From: Amarobacter sp964507025
GTDB lineage: Bacteria > Chloroflexota > Dehalococcoidia > Tepidiformales > Tepidiformaceae
Assembly: GCA_964507025.1 (NCBI GenBank)
Contig: CAZDOK010000006.1
Location: 62,001 to 126,000 of the forward strand
Direction of reading: 5' to 3'
Length of the DNA stretch: 64,000 nt
Below are positions 42,222 to 50,437 of the stretch, piece by piece. Position 1 is the first letter of the stretch. Each line of letters starts with the position of its first letter. Below the pieces are notes generated by a model that ran no database searches, was not told the DNA's origin, and was given only the letters and a program-made list of their open reading frames with translations. A program made the translations under genes and the position numbers.

Positions 42222-43849
42222 CGATGGCCTCGGGAGACTGGTGGCGCGAAGCGGTCGTCTACCAGGTCTATCCGCGCAGTTTCCAGGACACCAACGGCGA
42301 TGGCGTCGGCGACCTCGAAGGGATCATTGCACGCCTCGACTACCTGAATGACGGCACTGAGCGTTCACTCGGTATAGATGCCATCTGGCTTTCCCCCACG
42401 TTTCCGTCACCCATGGCGGACTTCGGCTACGACGTTTCCGACTACCAGGGCGTGCATCCCGATTTCGGGACCATCGAGACCATGGACCGGCTCATCAACG
42501 AGTGCCACCGCCGAGGCATCAGGATCCTGCTCGACTGGGTACCCAACCATACGTCAGACCAGCACCCGTGGTTCAACGAATCCCGGTCCTCGCGTGATAA
42601 TCCGAGGCGCGATTGGTACATCTGGCGCGACCCGCAAGCCGATGGAACGCTTCCCAACAACTGGCTGAGCGTGTTCGGTGGGCCCGCGTGGACGCAGGAC
42701 GAGCGAACGGGACAGTACTACCTGCACTCGTTCCTGAAAGAGCAGCCGGACCTCAACTGGCGCAATCCGGAGGTGGAGGCTGCGATGCTGGACACGCTCC
42801 GCTTCTGGTTCGACCGGGGCATCGACGGTTTTCGCATCGATGTCATGGGGATGATCATCAAGCACCCGGAGCTGGCGGATAACCCCTTGAACGGCGACTG
42901 GATGCCGGGCGACCGGGAGCGCAGCACCCAGCTCTGGCAAAACAACCGGAACTACCCCGAGGTCTACGAGACCGTGAAACGCATCCGCGCGGTATTCGAC
43001 GAGTACCCCGGGCGAATGGGGGTAGGGGAGGTGTTCGGCACCGCAGAGGAGGTGGCGCGCTACTACGGAGATGACGATGGCGATGGCCTGCACCTCGCCT
43101 TCAATTTCCAGTTCATCCACGAAGGAGAGCATGGTCTGACCGCCTGGGATGCGGATGCCCTGCGGCGCATCGTGAACGCCGCGGAGGCGTCGCTGCCGGC
43201 CGATGCGCAGCCGTGCTTCGCACTCGGGAACCATGATCGTCCGCGCTTCATCTCCCGCCACAACTTCGATGGAAGGGGGCGGGAACGCGCCCGGGCTGCT
43301 GCCATCCTCCTCCTGGGCCTGAGGAACACGCCGTTCATCTACTACGGCGAGGAAATTGGGATGGAAGACGTGGACATCCCGGAGGAACGACTGCAGGACC
43401 CCGCTCGGATTCGGACCATCGGGCGGGACCCTGAGCGAACACCGATGCAATGGGATGGCTCGCCAGGCCGCGGATTTTCGACCTCGGAACCATGGCTCCC
43501 GTACGGCGACGCCGCCTGCAATGTGGCCGACCAGGACGACGATCCCGAGTCGTTGCTCTCCCTCTACCGGAGGGCAATCTGGCTGCGGCGAACGACACCC
43601 GCGCTACTGAAAGGTTCGTACCGCGAGCTGCCCGCGCCATCCGGCGTTTTCGCCTGGGCCCGAACCCTGCCCGGGGAGCGGCCGGTGGCGGTGGCTGTGA
43701 ACACATCGACCACTCCGCGGGAAGTCAGCCTGCCGGGCGGCGGAACCGTGATCCTCGCGACGCATGGGTCGATGGAAGGCACCCGGCTGGAGGGGAAGCT
43801 TGTGCTGCCGCCGCTCGCCGCCGCCATGGTCCAGGCGCCGCGAGGCTGA
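42218..43849 (+). CDS. GH13 alpha-glucosidase / oligo-1,6-glucosidase family
   Basis: 543 residues. GH13 regions in order: DWVPNHTSDQHPW (I), DGFRIDVMGMI with nucleophile Asp (II), GVGEVFG with acid/base Glu (III) and ALGNHDRPR (IV). EQPDLNWRNPEV is typical of the GH13 31/23 group that cuts alpha-1,4 or -1,6 glucosides or trehalose-like sugars. No signal, so it acts in the cytosol. Start TTG 42218 overlaps the previous stop; AGGAAGG lies seven bases upstream. ATG 42224 is the alternative. Confidence 0.92.
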   Translation: MTMASGDWWREAVVYQVYPRSFQDTNGDGVGDLEGIIARLDYLNDGTERSLGIDAIWLSPTFPSPMADFGYDVSDYQGVHPDFGTIETMDRLINECHRRGIRILLDWVPNHTSDQHPWFNESRSSRDNPRRDWYIWRDPQADGTLPNNWLSVFGGPAWTQDERTGQYYLHSFLKEQPDLNWRNPEVEAAMLDTLRFWFDRGIDGFRIDVMGMIIKHPELADNPLNGDWMPGDRERSTQLWQNNRNYPEVYETVKRIRAVFDEYPGRMGVGEVFGTAEEVARYYGDDDGDGLHLAFNFQFIHEGEHGLTAWDADALRRIVNAAEASLPADAQPCFALGNHDRPRFISRHNFDGRGRERARAAAILLLGLRNTPFIYYGEEIGMEDVDIPEERLQDPARIRTIGRDPERTPMQWDGSPGRGFSTSEPWLPYGDAACNVADQDDDPESLLSLYRRAIWLRRTTPALLKGSYRELPAPSGVFAWARTLPGERPVAVAVNTSTTPREVSLPGGGTVILATHGSMEGTRLEGKLVLPPLAAAMVQAPRG

Positions 43850-43871
43850 GGCCACTCTTTCGCAGGGTTGG

Positions 43872-43877
43872 TATCCT
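43872..43877 (+). promoter_or_regulatory. TANNNT -10 box for leaderless 185-residue protein gene
   Basis: TATCCT ends 6 bases before ATG 43884. Confidence 0.5.
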
Positions 43878-43883
43878 TCCAGG

Positions 43884-44441
43884 ATGAGTGAACAGCGCCG
43901 AATACCGCTCGATGAGCGCGGCATGCCTGTCCGCCAGCAGGACGCCGTCGACGAACCCGGCCCGCCCGCGAACTGCGCTTGCCCCCGCCTCGACCCGGAA
44001 GAGTGGGATTCCGTGGAGAGCGACTGGTCGGACATCGCGTTTGTGAAAGCCATGACATCGGCGGTGCTTGGCGTGCCGGTGGGATTCGATGCGGCACGGG
44101 ACGAACTGCGGAAGAAGGCGGCGCGGGTGGGGGCCACCATCCCGCCGGACCCGATGATGCTCATCGGCTCGGGGAAGTTCCGGCGCCCAATCCTGCTCGA
44201 GGTCGAAGATGTCCCTGACGGCGCGAGGGACATCGAGCGCCCCGGCGGGGTCGTCTACACCCGTCTCCTTCCCGCTCCCTGGGGCGAGCTGCCCAAGGCA
44301 GCGGAGCGGGTGCGCAAGGAGGCCCTCGAACGGTACGGGCGCGAGCCGGATGACCTGTGGGTCTGGTACCTGACCTGTCGGGAGTGCTCGCGCGAGCGCA
44401 ACTTCGAAACGCTCCTCGTAGCGCATTACCGGCAGCTATGA
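43884..44441 (+). CDS. Hypothetical protein with Cys motifs (185 residues)
   Basis: Not recognised. N-terminal ANCACP and C-terminal LTCREC give four Cys in two CxC/CxxC pairs that could bind zinc or an FeS cluster. A conserved-looking middle has WDSVESDWSDIAFVKAM and DPMMLIGSGKFRRP. No membrane segment. ATG 43884 is fixed by the promoter position. Overlaps the MgtC-like gene by 4 bases (ATGA). Confidence 0.65.
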   Translation: MSEQRRIPLDERGMPVRQQDAVDEPGPPANCACPRLDPEEWDSVESDWSDIAFVKAMTSAVLGVPVGFDAARDELRKKAARVGATIPPDPMMLIGSGKFRRPILLEVEDVPDGARDIERPGGVVYTRLLPAPWGELPKAAERVRKEALERYGREPDDLWVWYLTCRECSRERNFETLLVAHYRQL

Positions 44442-44911
44442 GCACCGCGGACCAGTTCGACGTCTTCCTGTGGGCGCTGCTTGCGTTGGGCCTCGGCGCG
44501 GCTGTTGGGCTGGAGCGGGAGGCGCGCGGCCACGAGGCCGGGCTTCGCACGAACGCCCTCGTTTGCTGCGGCGCGGCCATCTTCGGGCAGATCAGCAACG
44601 AGCTGGGCGACACGCGAATTGCCGCGAACATCGTGCAGGGCATCGGCTTTCTCGGCGCCGGTCTTGTCATCCAGCGGGGGCATACGGTTCGCGGGGTCAC
44701 CTCGGCAGCAACCATCTGGGTGATGGCGGCGGTCGGGCTCCTGGTTGCGAATGAGCTGTGGCTGACCGCGGTCCTTGCCACCGCGGTGGTGGTCGTCGTG
44801 CTGGAGCTGGCGCCGTTTTCCGATCGGATCCTGCGCTGGTCGCGCGCTCGGGAGGCTGTCAGGCGGGAGTCCGGCAAGTCCGGCCCCCCGGGACACAGTG
44901 GGGATACGTGA
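44438..44911 (+). CDS. MgtC/SapB-family membrane protein
   Basis: 157 residues, about four to five hydrophobic segments. Family motif GLGAAVGLEREARGHEAGLRTNALVCCGAA with the REx...GLRT core, then VQGIGFLGAGLVI and GVTSAATIWVMAAVGL. MgtC proteins modulate envelope ATPases or PhoR-type sensors; the role here is unknown. The basic C-terminal tail of about 25 residues is cytosolic. Start ATG 44438 overlaps the previous stop. Confidence 0.85.
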   Translation: MSTADQFDVFLWALLALGLGAAVGLEREARGHEAGLRTNALVCCGAAIFGQISNELGDTRIAANIVQGIGFLGAGLVIQRGHTVRGVTSAATIWVMAAVGLLVANELWLTAVLATAVVVVVLELAPFSDRILRWSRAREAVRRESGKSGPPGHSGDT

Positions 44912-44921
44912 AATGGACAGC

Positions 44922-44951
44922 GTGACGGCGCCGGGCCAGGTCAAGTAGGAT
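44922..44951 (+). promoter_or_regulatory. Promoter of the leuS leader
   Basis: GTGACG (44922-44927, 4 of 6 to TTGACA) and TAGGAT (44946-44951) are 18 bases apart. The predicted start point near 44958 leaves only about 4 bases before the ATG of the leader peptide. Confidence 0.6.
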
Positions 44952-44961
44952 GGTGAACCTG

Positions 44962-45012
44962 ATGCATCGAGTGCGACTGCTCCTCATCCTTACCCCGCCC
45001 CGCGGCGAATAG
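44962..45012 (+). CDS. Leucine-rich leader peptide of leuS (candidate attenuator)
   Basis: ATG to TAG encodes MHRVRLLLILTPPRGE, 16 residues, with four Leu codons and one Ile codon among five consecutive codons (CTG CTC CTC ATC CTT, 44977-44991). It begins about four bases after the predicted mRNA start and ends 81 bases before leuS. The Leu run lies just ahead of a GC-rich hairpin. A GTG three codons earlier would add MNL but precedes the predicted start. Leader peptides of this kind sense charged tRNA-Leu in classical attenuation. Too short for coding statistics; the call rests on position and codons. Confidence 0.62.
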   Translation: MHRVRLLLILTPPRGE

Positions 45013-45053
45013 CCGGCGGGGCGTTCCCCATGGCTCGCGATTGCGGCGAGCCA
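44993..45053 (+). promoter_or_regulatory. Tandem hairpins between the Leu leader peptide and leuS
   Basis: Hairpin 1: GCCCCGC (44997-45003) with GCGGGGC (45016-45022), extended by GGC/GCC around a GAATA loop; a competing pairing is CCCCGCC (44993-44999) with GGCGGGG (45015-45021). Hairpin 2: TGGCTCGC (45031-45038) with GCGAGCCA (45046-45053), followed by a C/T-rich stretch. Neither has a classic U tract. The Leu-codon bases CCTCAT (44982-44987) can also pair with GTGAGG (45079-45084) at the leuS ribosome site, so translational control is possible. Confidence 0.55.
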
Positions 45054-45093
45054 CCCCCTTTCCCCAAGTTTTGACCCAGTGAGGTGAGTGATC

Positions 45094-47538
45094 GTGACGG
45101 ATCGTTACGACCCGCATGTTATTGAGCCAAAGTGGCGTCAGCGGTGGCACGACGACCGGCTGTACGCCGCCCGCGACGACGACCCGCGCCCCAAGTGGTA
45201 TGCGCTAACGATGTTCCCCTACCCGTCCGGCGACCTGCACACCGGCCACTGGTACGCCATGGCGCCATCGGATGCGGGGGCACGCTACCGCCGCATGCGC
45301 GGCTACAACGTGCTGTTCCCGATGGGCTTCGATTCGTTCGGGCTCCCTGCCGAGAACGCGGCGATCAAGCGGGGCATCGACCCCGGCGAGTGGACCTCCG
45401 CGAATATCGAGCGGATGCGTGGTCAGCTGCGGCTCATGGGCGCGGGGTTCGATTGGGACCGCGAGGTTGTCACCAGCGACCCGGAGTACTACCGCTGGAC
45501 CCAGTGGTGGTTCCTGCAGCTTTACCAGCGCGGGCTGGCCTACCGCGCCGAGGCCGCGGCGAACTGGTGCCCGGGCTGCCACACCGTCCTGGCCAACGAG
45601 CAGGTGGTGGATGGCCGTTGCGAACGCTCCGACGACATCGTTGAGCGGCGCTTCCTGACACAGTGGTTCTTCCGGATCACTGCCTACGCCGAGGAACTGC
45701 TGAGGTTCGAGGGCATCGACTGGCCGGAACGCATCCGGACGATGCAAACGAACTGGATTGGCCGATCGGAGGGCGCCACGCTGCAATTCGAGGTGGACGC
45801 TGCCGGGGTGGATAACCCAATCACCGTGTTCACCACGCGGCCCGACACCGTGTATGGCGCGAGCTTCATGGTGCTTGCACCGGAGCACGCCCTTGTGGAC
45901 CGCATCACCACGCCCGAGCAGCGGGCTGCCGTCGAGGCTTATCGCCAGCAGACGAGCCGCCAGACGGAGATCGAACGTCTTTCGACCGAGAAGGAGAAGA
46001 CCGGTGTCTTTACGGGGGGCTTCGCCATCAACCCGTTCAGCGGTGAGCGGGTCCCCATCTGGATCGCCGACTACGTGCTCATCACCTACGGGACCGGGGC
46101 GGTGATGGGCGTGCCCGCACACGACCAGCGCGACTTCGAGTTCGCCACGCGGTTCGGCCTGGCGATCCGGCCGGTCTTCGACCACCCGGAAGTCGACGTA
46201 ACGAAGCCCCTGGAGCGCGCATTCCCGCACGGCGGACGGATGATCAACTCCGGGCCGTTCGACGGTACGCCCGAAGCCGAGGCGATTGCGAAGGTGGTCG
46301 CTTACGCCGCGGAGCGGGGGTTCGGCGAAGGCACGGTCACCTACCGCCTGCGCGACTGGCTGATCTCGCGGCAGCGGTACTGGGGCGCGCCCATCCCGAT
46401 GGTCCATTGCCCGGAGCACGGTGTGGTGCCGGTTCCCGAGTCGGATCTGCCGGTCATGCTGCCGACGAATGTGCGGTTTGAGCCCACCGGACAGTCGCCG
46501 CTGACGCAGATCGACGAATGGGTGAACGTCCCATGCCCGATCGATGGCAAGCCAGCGCGTCGGGAGACGGACACCATGGACACGTTCATGTGCTCGAGCT
46601 GGTACCAGATGCGCTACGTGGACCCGCACAACAACGAGCGGCCGTTTTCCCGGGAAGCCGCGGCGAAGTGGCTCCCGGTGGACCAGTACACGGGTGGCGC
46701 CGAGCACGCGGTCATGCATCTGTTGTACACCAGGTTCTTCTGGAAGGCGGCTCGCGACATGGGCCTGGTGCAGGGCGATGAGCCGATGCGGCGTCTGTTC
46801 AACCAGGGGGTGATTCTCGGGCCCGATGGCAACCGCATGTCGAAGAGCCGCGGAAACGTGGTGGCGCCCGATGAGCAGGTCGACCAGTGGGGCGCCGATG
46901 CCTTCCGCTGCCAGCTGATGTTCGTCGGGCCGTGGGACCAGGGCGGTCCCTACAACCCGACCGGCATGGCCGGCATCGTCCGGTGGCTCAATCGCCTGTG
47001 GTCGCTCTGCGTGGAGCCCGTCAACCGCGTTGCGGCGGCGGGCGACCCGGCGACTGCGGCAATTCGGCGAGCCACCCACAAGACGATCCTGGCAGTCACG
47101 GCCGACATCGAGGCGTTCCGGTTCAATACCATGATCTCGCGGCTGATGGAGCACACGAGTGCCATGCAACGAGCACGCGAGGCCGGGCCGGTGGACGGTG
47201 AGGCCTGGGACGAGGCAGTCAGGACCGCCCTGCTGCTGACCGCCCCGCTGGCTCCGCACATCACCGAGGAGCTCTGGGAGCGCACCGGGGGCGCCTATAG
47301 CATTCACCTGGCTGCCTGGCCCGAGGCAGACCCGGAACTCGCCCGCGACGACGAGGTCGAAGTGGTGGTGCAGGTCAACGGGAAGGTGAGGGATCGCCTG
47401 GTGCTGCCCGCGGAGGCGGACGAAGCGGCGGCGCGGGCTGCCGTCTTCGCTTCGAACCGGGTGCAGGAGTGGCTGGGTGGGAAGGAGCCCCGCAGGGTGG
47501 TGTACGTGCCCGGCAAGCTGGTGAACATCGTCGTGTAG
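45094..47538 (+). CDS. leuS: Leucyl-tRNA synthetase
   Basis: 814 residues, class Ia. HIGH motif as YPSGDLHTGHWYAM, CP1 editing domain with TTRPDTVYGASFMVL and GVPAHDQRDFEFA, KMSKS as GNRMSKSRGNVV. C-terminal anticodon and tail domains end VVYVPGKLVNIVV. I chose GTG 45094 because GAGGTGA lies six bases upstream; GTG 45088 overlaps that site. Leader and promoter upstream suggest regulation by leucine or charged tRNA-Leu. No T-box features are seen. Confidence 0.95.
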   Translation: MTDRYDPHVIEPKWRQRWHDDRLYAARDDDPRPKWYALTMFPYPSGDLHTGHWYAMAPSDAGARYRRMRGYNVLFPMGFDSFGLPAENAAIKRGIDPGEWTSANIERMRGQLRLMGAGFDWDREVVTSDPEYYRWTQWWFLQLYQRGLAYRAEAAANWCPGCHTVLANEQVVDGRCERSDDIVERRFLTQWFFRITAYAEELLRFEGIDWPERIRTMQTNWIGRSEGATLQFEVDAAGVDNPITVFTTRPDTVYGASFMVLAPEHALVDRITTPEQRAAVEAYRQQTSRQTEIERLSTEKEKTGVFTGGFAINPFSGERVPIWIADYVLITYGTGAVMGVPAHDQRDFEFATRFGLAIRPVFDHPEVDVTKPLERAFPHGGRMINSGPFDGTPEAEAIAKVVAYAAERGFGEGTVTYRLRDWLISRQRYWGAPIPMVHCPEHGVVPVPESDLPVMLPTNVRFEPTGQSPLTQIDEWVNVPCPIDGKPARRETDTMDTFMCSSWYQMRYVDPHNNERPFSREAAAKWLPVDQYTGGAEHAVMHLLYTRFFWKAARDMGLVQGDEPMRRLFNQGVILGPDGNRMSKSRGNVVAPDEQVDQWGADAFRCQLMFVGPWDQGGPYNPTGMAGIVRWLNRLWSLCVEPVNRVAAAGDPATAAIRRATHKTILAVTADIEAFRFNTMISRLMEHTSAMQRAREAGPVDGEAWDEAVRTALLLTAPLAPHITEELWERTGGAYSIHLAAWPEADPELARDDEVEVVVQVNGKVRDRLVLPAEADEAAARAAVFASNRVQEWLGGKEPRRVVYVPGKLVNIVV

Positions 47539-47704
47539 TGGCGCCAGAGGCCGGGGATTTTGTGCTTAACCCAGGGTTGCCCGCGTTGCCGAAGTTTTAC
47601 GAAACGCTGGTGGACGGGTGGTGGACGCGCGCCTATGGTGCAAAGAGCCGGGCCGCCCGTCCCCTGTTGCGTGCGGGTGTGCCCTTCCGAATCCAGGAGG
47701 ACCT

Positions 47705-48388
47705 GTGCAGCTGAAAAAGTCCCCCCGCGACGTCCGTTACCCGGATTCCGTGACCCGGTACGAGAACGAGTCGTTCGGCGTTGAGCCGGGCGACGACTAC
47801 AGCGAATTCCCGCCCGAGGCGCTTGCGCCGCGCCGCCAGAGGGAGGGAGTTGCCTCAGGCGCCAGCGGCGATGACCGGGCCACTGTCGAGACCCGCTCCG
47901 AAAGCCTGGTCGACCGCCATTCGTCGTTTGACGGGCGTTACGAGACGGACCACGACCTGCGCGTCGAAGGTTCGATAAGTGGCGAGGTGTTCTGTCGCGG
48001 CGTGCTTACGATCGAGAAGGACGCGTCGGCCCGGGCACGCATCCAGGCGCGGGAGGCGCAGATTCGGGGTCGGCTCGAGGGCGACATCGTTTGCAGCGGG
48101 CGGCTCTTGCTGGCGGCGACCGCGGTAGTGACGGGCACCGTCAAAGCGGCGACCCTGGTGGTGGAGGAAGGGGCATCTCTTTCCGGGACTGTGGATACCA
48201 CGCAAAAGACCGTTGTCGGCGAGACGGTTCGGGCGACCGCCCCGGTGGCGGCGCCGAAGCCCGCGGCGGAGAGCCCTGTGGCGGCGCGGGAACCCGTCGG
48301 CGCGGCGCCGCGAAACGGTGGTCGACGCGAGGTTCCGTCATTCGCGATCGTATCGAGCGAGGATCGGGCGGCAGCAGAACGGCACTAG
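47705..48388 (+). CDS. Bactofilin (polymer-forming cytoskeletal protein)
   Basis: 227 residues from GTG 47705 with CAGGAGG five bases upstream. Acidic, disordered N-terminal 75 residues; bactofilin core about 85-185 built of short beta-helix repeats (HDLRVEGSISGEVFCRGVLTIE, then AQIRGRLEGDIVCSGRLLL, TVKAATLVVEEGASLSGTVD); disordered Ala/Pro tail. Assembles into filaments that place cell-envelope enzymes. The preceding gap 47539-47704 holds an AACCCAGGGTT palindrome (47569-47579) and no gene I can support. Confidence 0.88.
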   Translation: MQLKKSPRDVRYPDSVTRYENESFGVEPGDDYSEFPPEALAPRRQREGVASGASGDDRATVETRSESLVDRHSSFDGRYETDHDLRVEGSISGEVFCRGVLTIEKDASARARIQAREAQIRGRLEGDIVCSGRLLLAATAVVTGTVKAATLVVEEGASLSGTVDTTQKTVVGETVRATAPVAAPKPAAESPVAAREPVGAAPRNGGRREVPSFAIVSSEDRAAAERH

Positions 48389-48415
48389 CGCGACCGAGGT
48401 ATTGGAGCGAATGCA

Positions 48416-48443
48416 GAGGGAGTGACAGTCGTGTCACTCCCTC
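48416..48443 (+). terminator. Intrinsic terminator of the bactofilin gene
   Basis: GAGGGAGTGACA (48416-48427) and TGTCACTCCCTC (48432-48443) form a perfect 12-bp stem with a GTCG loop, followed by GCTTGGTTTT. Confidence 0.85.
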
Positions 48444-48470
48444 GCTTGGTTTTGGCCGGGCCGGGTTCTC

Positions 48471-48725
48471 TCAGGAAAGGCTGAAGTAGACGACTCCGTC
48501 GACCACCCAGGTATTGCTGCTCTTGCCCATGCGCTTGGCTGCGCGACTAATGCGGAGTGCGATGCCGCGGGCGGTTTCGCCGCGTGATGGAGTGAGCCTG
48601 CCGACCTTTCCGGACGGAACAGATTCGATGTACTTCTCGTACTCTCTCATTCGTGCTGCCAGACGGCCCGTCTGGCGGGCTGGGCGGGGTGCCTCAGCCT
48701 CTTTGATTACTGTGAATTCAGCCAT
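48471..48725 (-). CDS. Small basic protein (84 residues), function unknown
   Basis: Not recognised. Highly basic (Arg/Lys-rich) with PRPARQTGRLAARMREYEKY, SGKVGRLTPSRGETARGIAL and a C-terminal WVVDGVVYFSLS. The Thr-x-Arg-Gly helix-like core and basic tail recall a nucleic-acid binding protein (inference). ATG 48725 with GGAGGA nine bases upstream; the first codons also run on from an in-frame ATG 18 bases earlier. Its upstream region has two TTCC..GGAA palindromes. Confidence 0.6.
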   Translation of the reverse strand: MAEFTVIKEAEAPRPARQTGRLAARMREYEKYIESVPSGKVGRLTPSRGETARGIALRISRAAKRMGKSSNTWVVDGVVYFSLS

Positions 48726-48759
48726 GTGTGACGTTTCCTCCATAGCCCCAAAGGCCACG

Positions 48760-48800
48760 ATTCCTCGCAAGGAATGTGACAGGTGGCGATTCCATAGGAA
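48760..48800 (-). promoter_or_regulatory. Two TTCC/GGAA palindromes upstream of the small basic protein gene
   Basis: ATTCCT-CGCA-AGGAAT (48760-48775) and TTCC-ATA-GGAA (48790-48800), centres 27 to 28 bases apart, in the 127-base gap before the 84-residue protein. Could be paired operator half-sites. A CCGC-AAAA-GCGG hairpin lies just beyond. Confidence 0.4.
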
Positions 48801-48852
48801 ACCATACCCGCAAAAGCGGAGTTTTGAAAGCACAGCACGGGTTGTATGCGGT

Positions 48853-49365
48853 CTAGCGCTTTTCCTGGAGACTGGAAATACTGAGCCGGATCGAATCGAG
48901 GAATGCCTGTAGCTGGTTCTCGAGCCTGCGAAGCACCTCGAACGCGTACTGGTCCGCATCATCGAGCTGCTTGCTTGCCGCTTCCGCTGCTTCACTGAGG
49001 TGGGCCGCAGCCGTGGCATCGGCTTCCGCGATCACCTGCCGCGCACGCGCTTCCGCGTCCATGAGCATTTGCTGGCTGCGGTCCTGTGCTTCGCGCGCAA
49101 TCGCGCTTTCATCCAGGCGTCGCTGGCGTTCCTGCTCGGCCCTGTCAGTGGTGGCACGTGCCGCCTGGTGGGCCTCTTCGATGATCTGTTCTCGACCTTC
49201 GAGGATCTGTTGCGCCTGTCGCAAATCAGCGGGCACGGCGAGCCGCATCTGGTCGATGACATCGAGCATGCGCTTCCGGTCGACCACGAGGTTGCCGCCC
49301 ACGGGAAGCCGCCGGGACTGGATCACCAGTTCTTCGAGCGTGTCGATGAGTTCGAGTATTTCCAT
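48853..49365 (-). CDS. Coiled-coil protein (ATP synthase subunit/DivIVA-like helix), function unknown
   Basis: 170 residues from ATG 49365 (a GTG at 49386 is the alternative). N-terminal MEILELIDTLEELVIQ then a long helix rich in Ala, Glu, Arg and Gln (about 60-150) with heptad look. It lacks a membrane span. It resembles proteins annotated as V-type ATPase subunit H-like, found after coaD in Chloroflexota (family knowledge, not checked). Last gene of the rsmD-coaD unit. Confidence 0.65.
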   Translation of the reverse strand: MEILELIDTLEELVIQSRRLPVGGNLVVDRKRMLDVIDQMRLAVPADLRQAQQILEGREQIIEEAHQAARATTDRAEQERQRRLDESAIAREAQDRSQQMLMDAEARARQVIAEADATAAAHLSEAAEAASKQLDDADQYAFEVLRRLENQLQAFLDSIRLSISSLQEKR

Positions 49366-49389
49366 GTGTGCCCCGTCAGGGCTCACAGC

Positions 49390-49872
49390 TTACGACTGCC
49401 CCAGGCGTTCGCGCAGCGCGTTGCGCACGTGGGGCGGCACCAGGTCGGCGACGTCGTAACCGAGTCTCGAAACCTCGCGGATCCGGCTGGCGCTGATGTA
49501 GAGGAACTCCTGGTTCGCCATGAGATAGACCGACTCGAGGTGCGGCGCCATCTTCCGGTTCATCAGCGCCATATCGAACTCGGCCTCGAAGTCGCTCACG
49601 GCCCTGATGCCACGGACCACAGCGACTGCACCTTTGCGCTTTGCAAATTCGACGGTCATCTCGTCGAAACCTTCTACTTCGACCGTGGGGAGATGTTCGA
49701 CAGCCTTGGCGAACATCGCGATGCGTTCCTCCCAGGTGAACAGCGACCCCTTATCGCGGCCTTTCACCACGGCCACAATCACGCGATCGAACAGGTGGGT
49801 CATCCGCGTCACCAGGTCGAGGTGACCGTTTGTGACCGGGTCGAATCCACCCGGGAAGACAGCGATCCTCAT
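49390..49872 (-). CDS. coaD: Phosphopantetheine adenylyltransferase
   Basis: 160 residues, canonical. Nucleotidyltransferase motif GGFDPVTNGHLDLV (T/HxGH), VRGIRAVSDFEAEFDMALMN and the ISASRIREVSRLG motif. Fourth step of coenzyme A synthesis. Its start overlaps the stop of rsmD by 4 bases (ATGA), which is the common rsmD-coaD arrangement. Confidence 0.96.
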   Translation of the reverse strand: MRIAVFPGGFDPVTNGHLDLVTRMTHLFDRVIVAVVKGRDKGSLFTWEERIAMFAKAVEHLPTVEVEGFDEMTVEFAKRKGAVAVVRGIRAVSDFEAEFDMALMNRKMAPHLESVYLMANQEFLYISASRIREVSRLGYDVADLVPPHVRNALRERLGQS

Positions 49873-50435
49873 GCCCCCTCCAGTTGGACGTACAGCGCGA
49901 TGGCGCTATCGCCGTACACCCTCCGCTCGGTCATGCGAAGACCTCCAGGGCGTTCCGGCGGATTGTAGCGGCTTCCATGCTCGAAGACGACCGTACCCGC
50001 CGGTGCAAGCAGCCTGGCTGCCGCCATGAGCGTTTCCTCGGCACCTTCATCGTTATACGGGGGATCGAGAAAGACGAGGTCGAACGCTGCCGGTTCGAGC
50101 CGAGCCGCCGCTGCCGGCAGGCGGCCCCGCATCACCGTCGCCCGGTCTGAGAAACCCGCACGGCTGAGACTCTGGAGTATCGCTTCGACGCAGGCAGCCT
50201 CACCTTCCACGAAGGTGGCGTGAGCCGCTCCCCGGCTGAGCGCCTCGATGCCGAGCGCCCCCGTCCCGGCGTACAGGTCGAGCACGCGGGCCCCATCCAC
50301 CTGGTCTCCGAGGATATTGAAGACGGCTTCGCGAACGAGGCCCGAGGTTGGCCGCAGCCGCACACCGCGGGGCTCTACGAGCGGCATCCCGCGCGCTACA
50401 CCGCCGGCGATCCTGACGCCCTTCACGCGCACCAT
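49869..50435 (-). CDS. rsmD: 16S rRNA (guanine966-N2)-methyltransferase
   Basis: 188 residues. RPTSGLVREAVFNILG near residue 30, SAM motif VLDLYAGTGALGIEALSRGA, and catalytic LDPPYND. Methylates G966 of 16S rRNA. The gene starts 2 bases after the previous stop, with no own Shine-Dalgarno, so it is coupled to the GH18-like gene upstream. Confidence 0.93.
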   Translation of the reverse strand: MVRVKGVRIAGGVARGMPLVEPRGVRLRPTSGLVREAVFNILGDQVDGARVLDLYAGTGALGIEALSRGAAHATFVEGEAACVEAILQSLSRAGFSDRATVMRGRLPAAAARLEPAAFDLVFLDPPYNDEGAEETLMAAARLLAPAGTVVFEHGSRYNPPERPGGLRMTERRVYGDSAIALYVQLEGA

Positions 50436-50437
50436 GG

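Noticed and set aside
45205..47307. 700-codon open frame on the minus strand inside leuS
   Set aside because: Antisense shadow; leuS motifs are complete on the plus strand.
47539..47704. Small ORF or tRNA between leuS and bactofilin
   Set aside because: No tRNA fold or T-loop; ORF frames lack a ribosome site.
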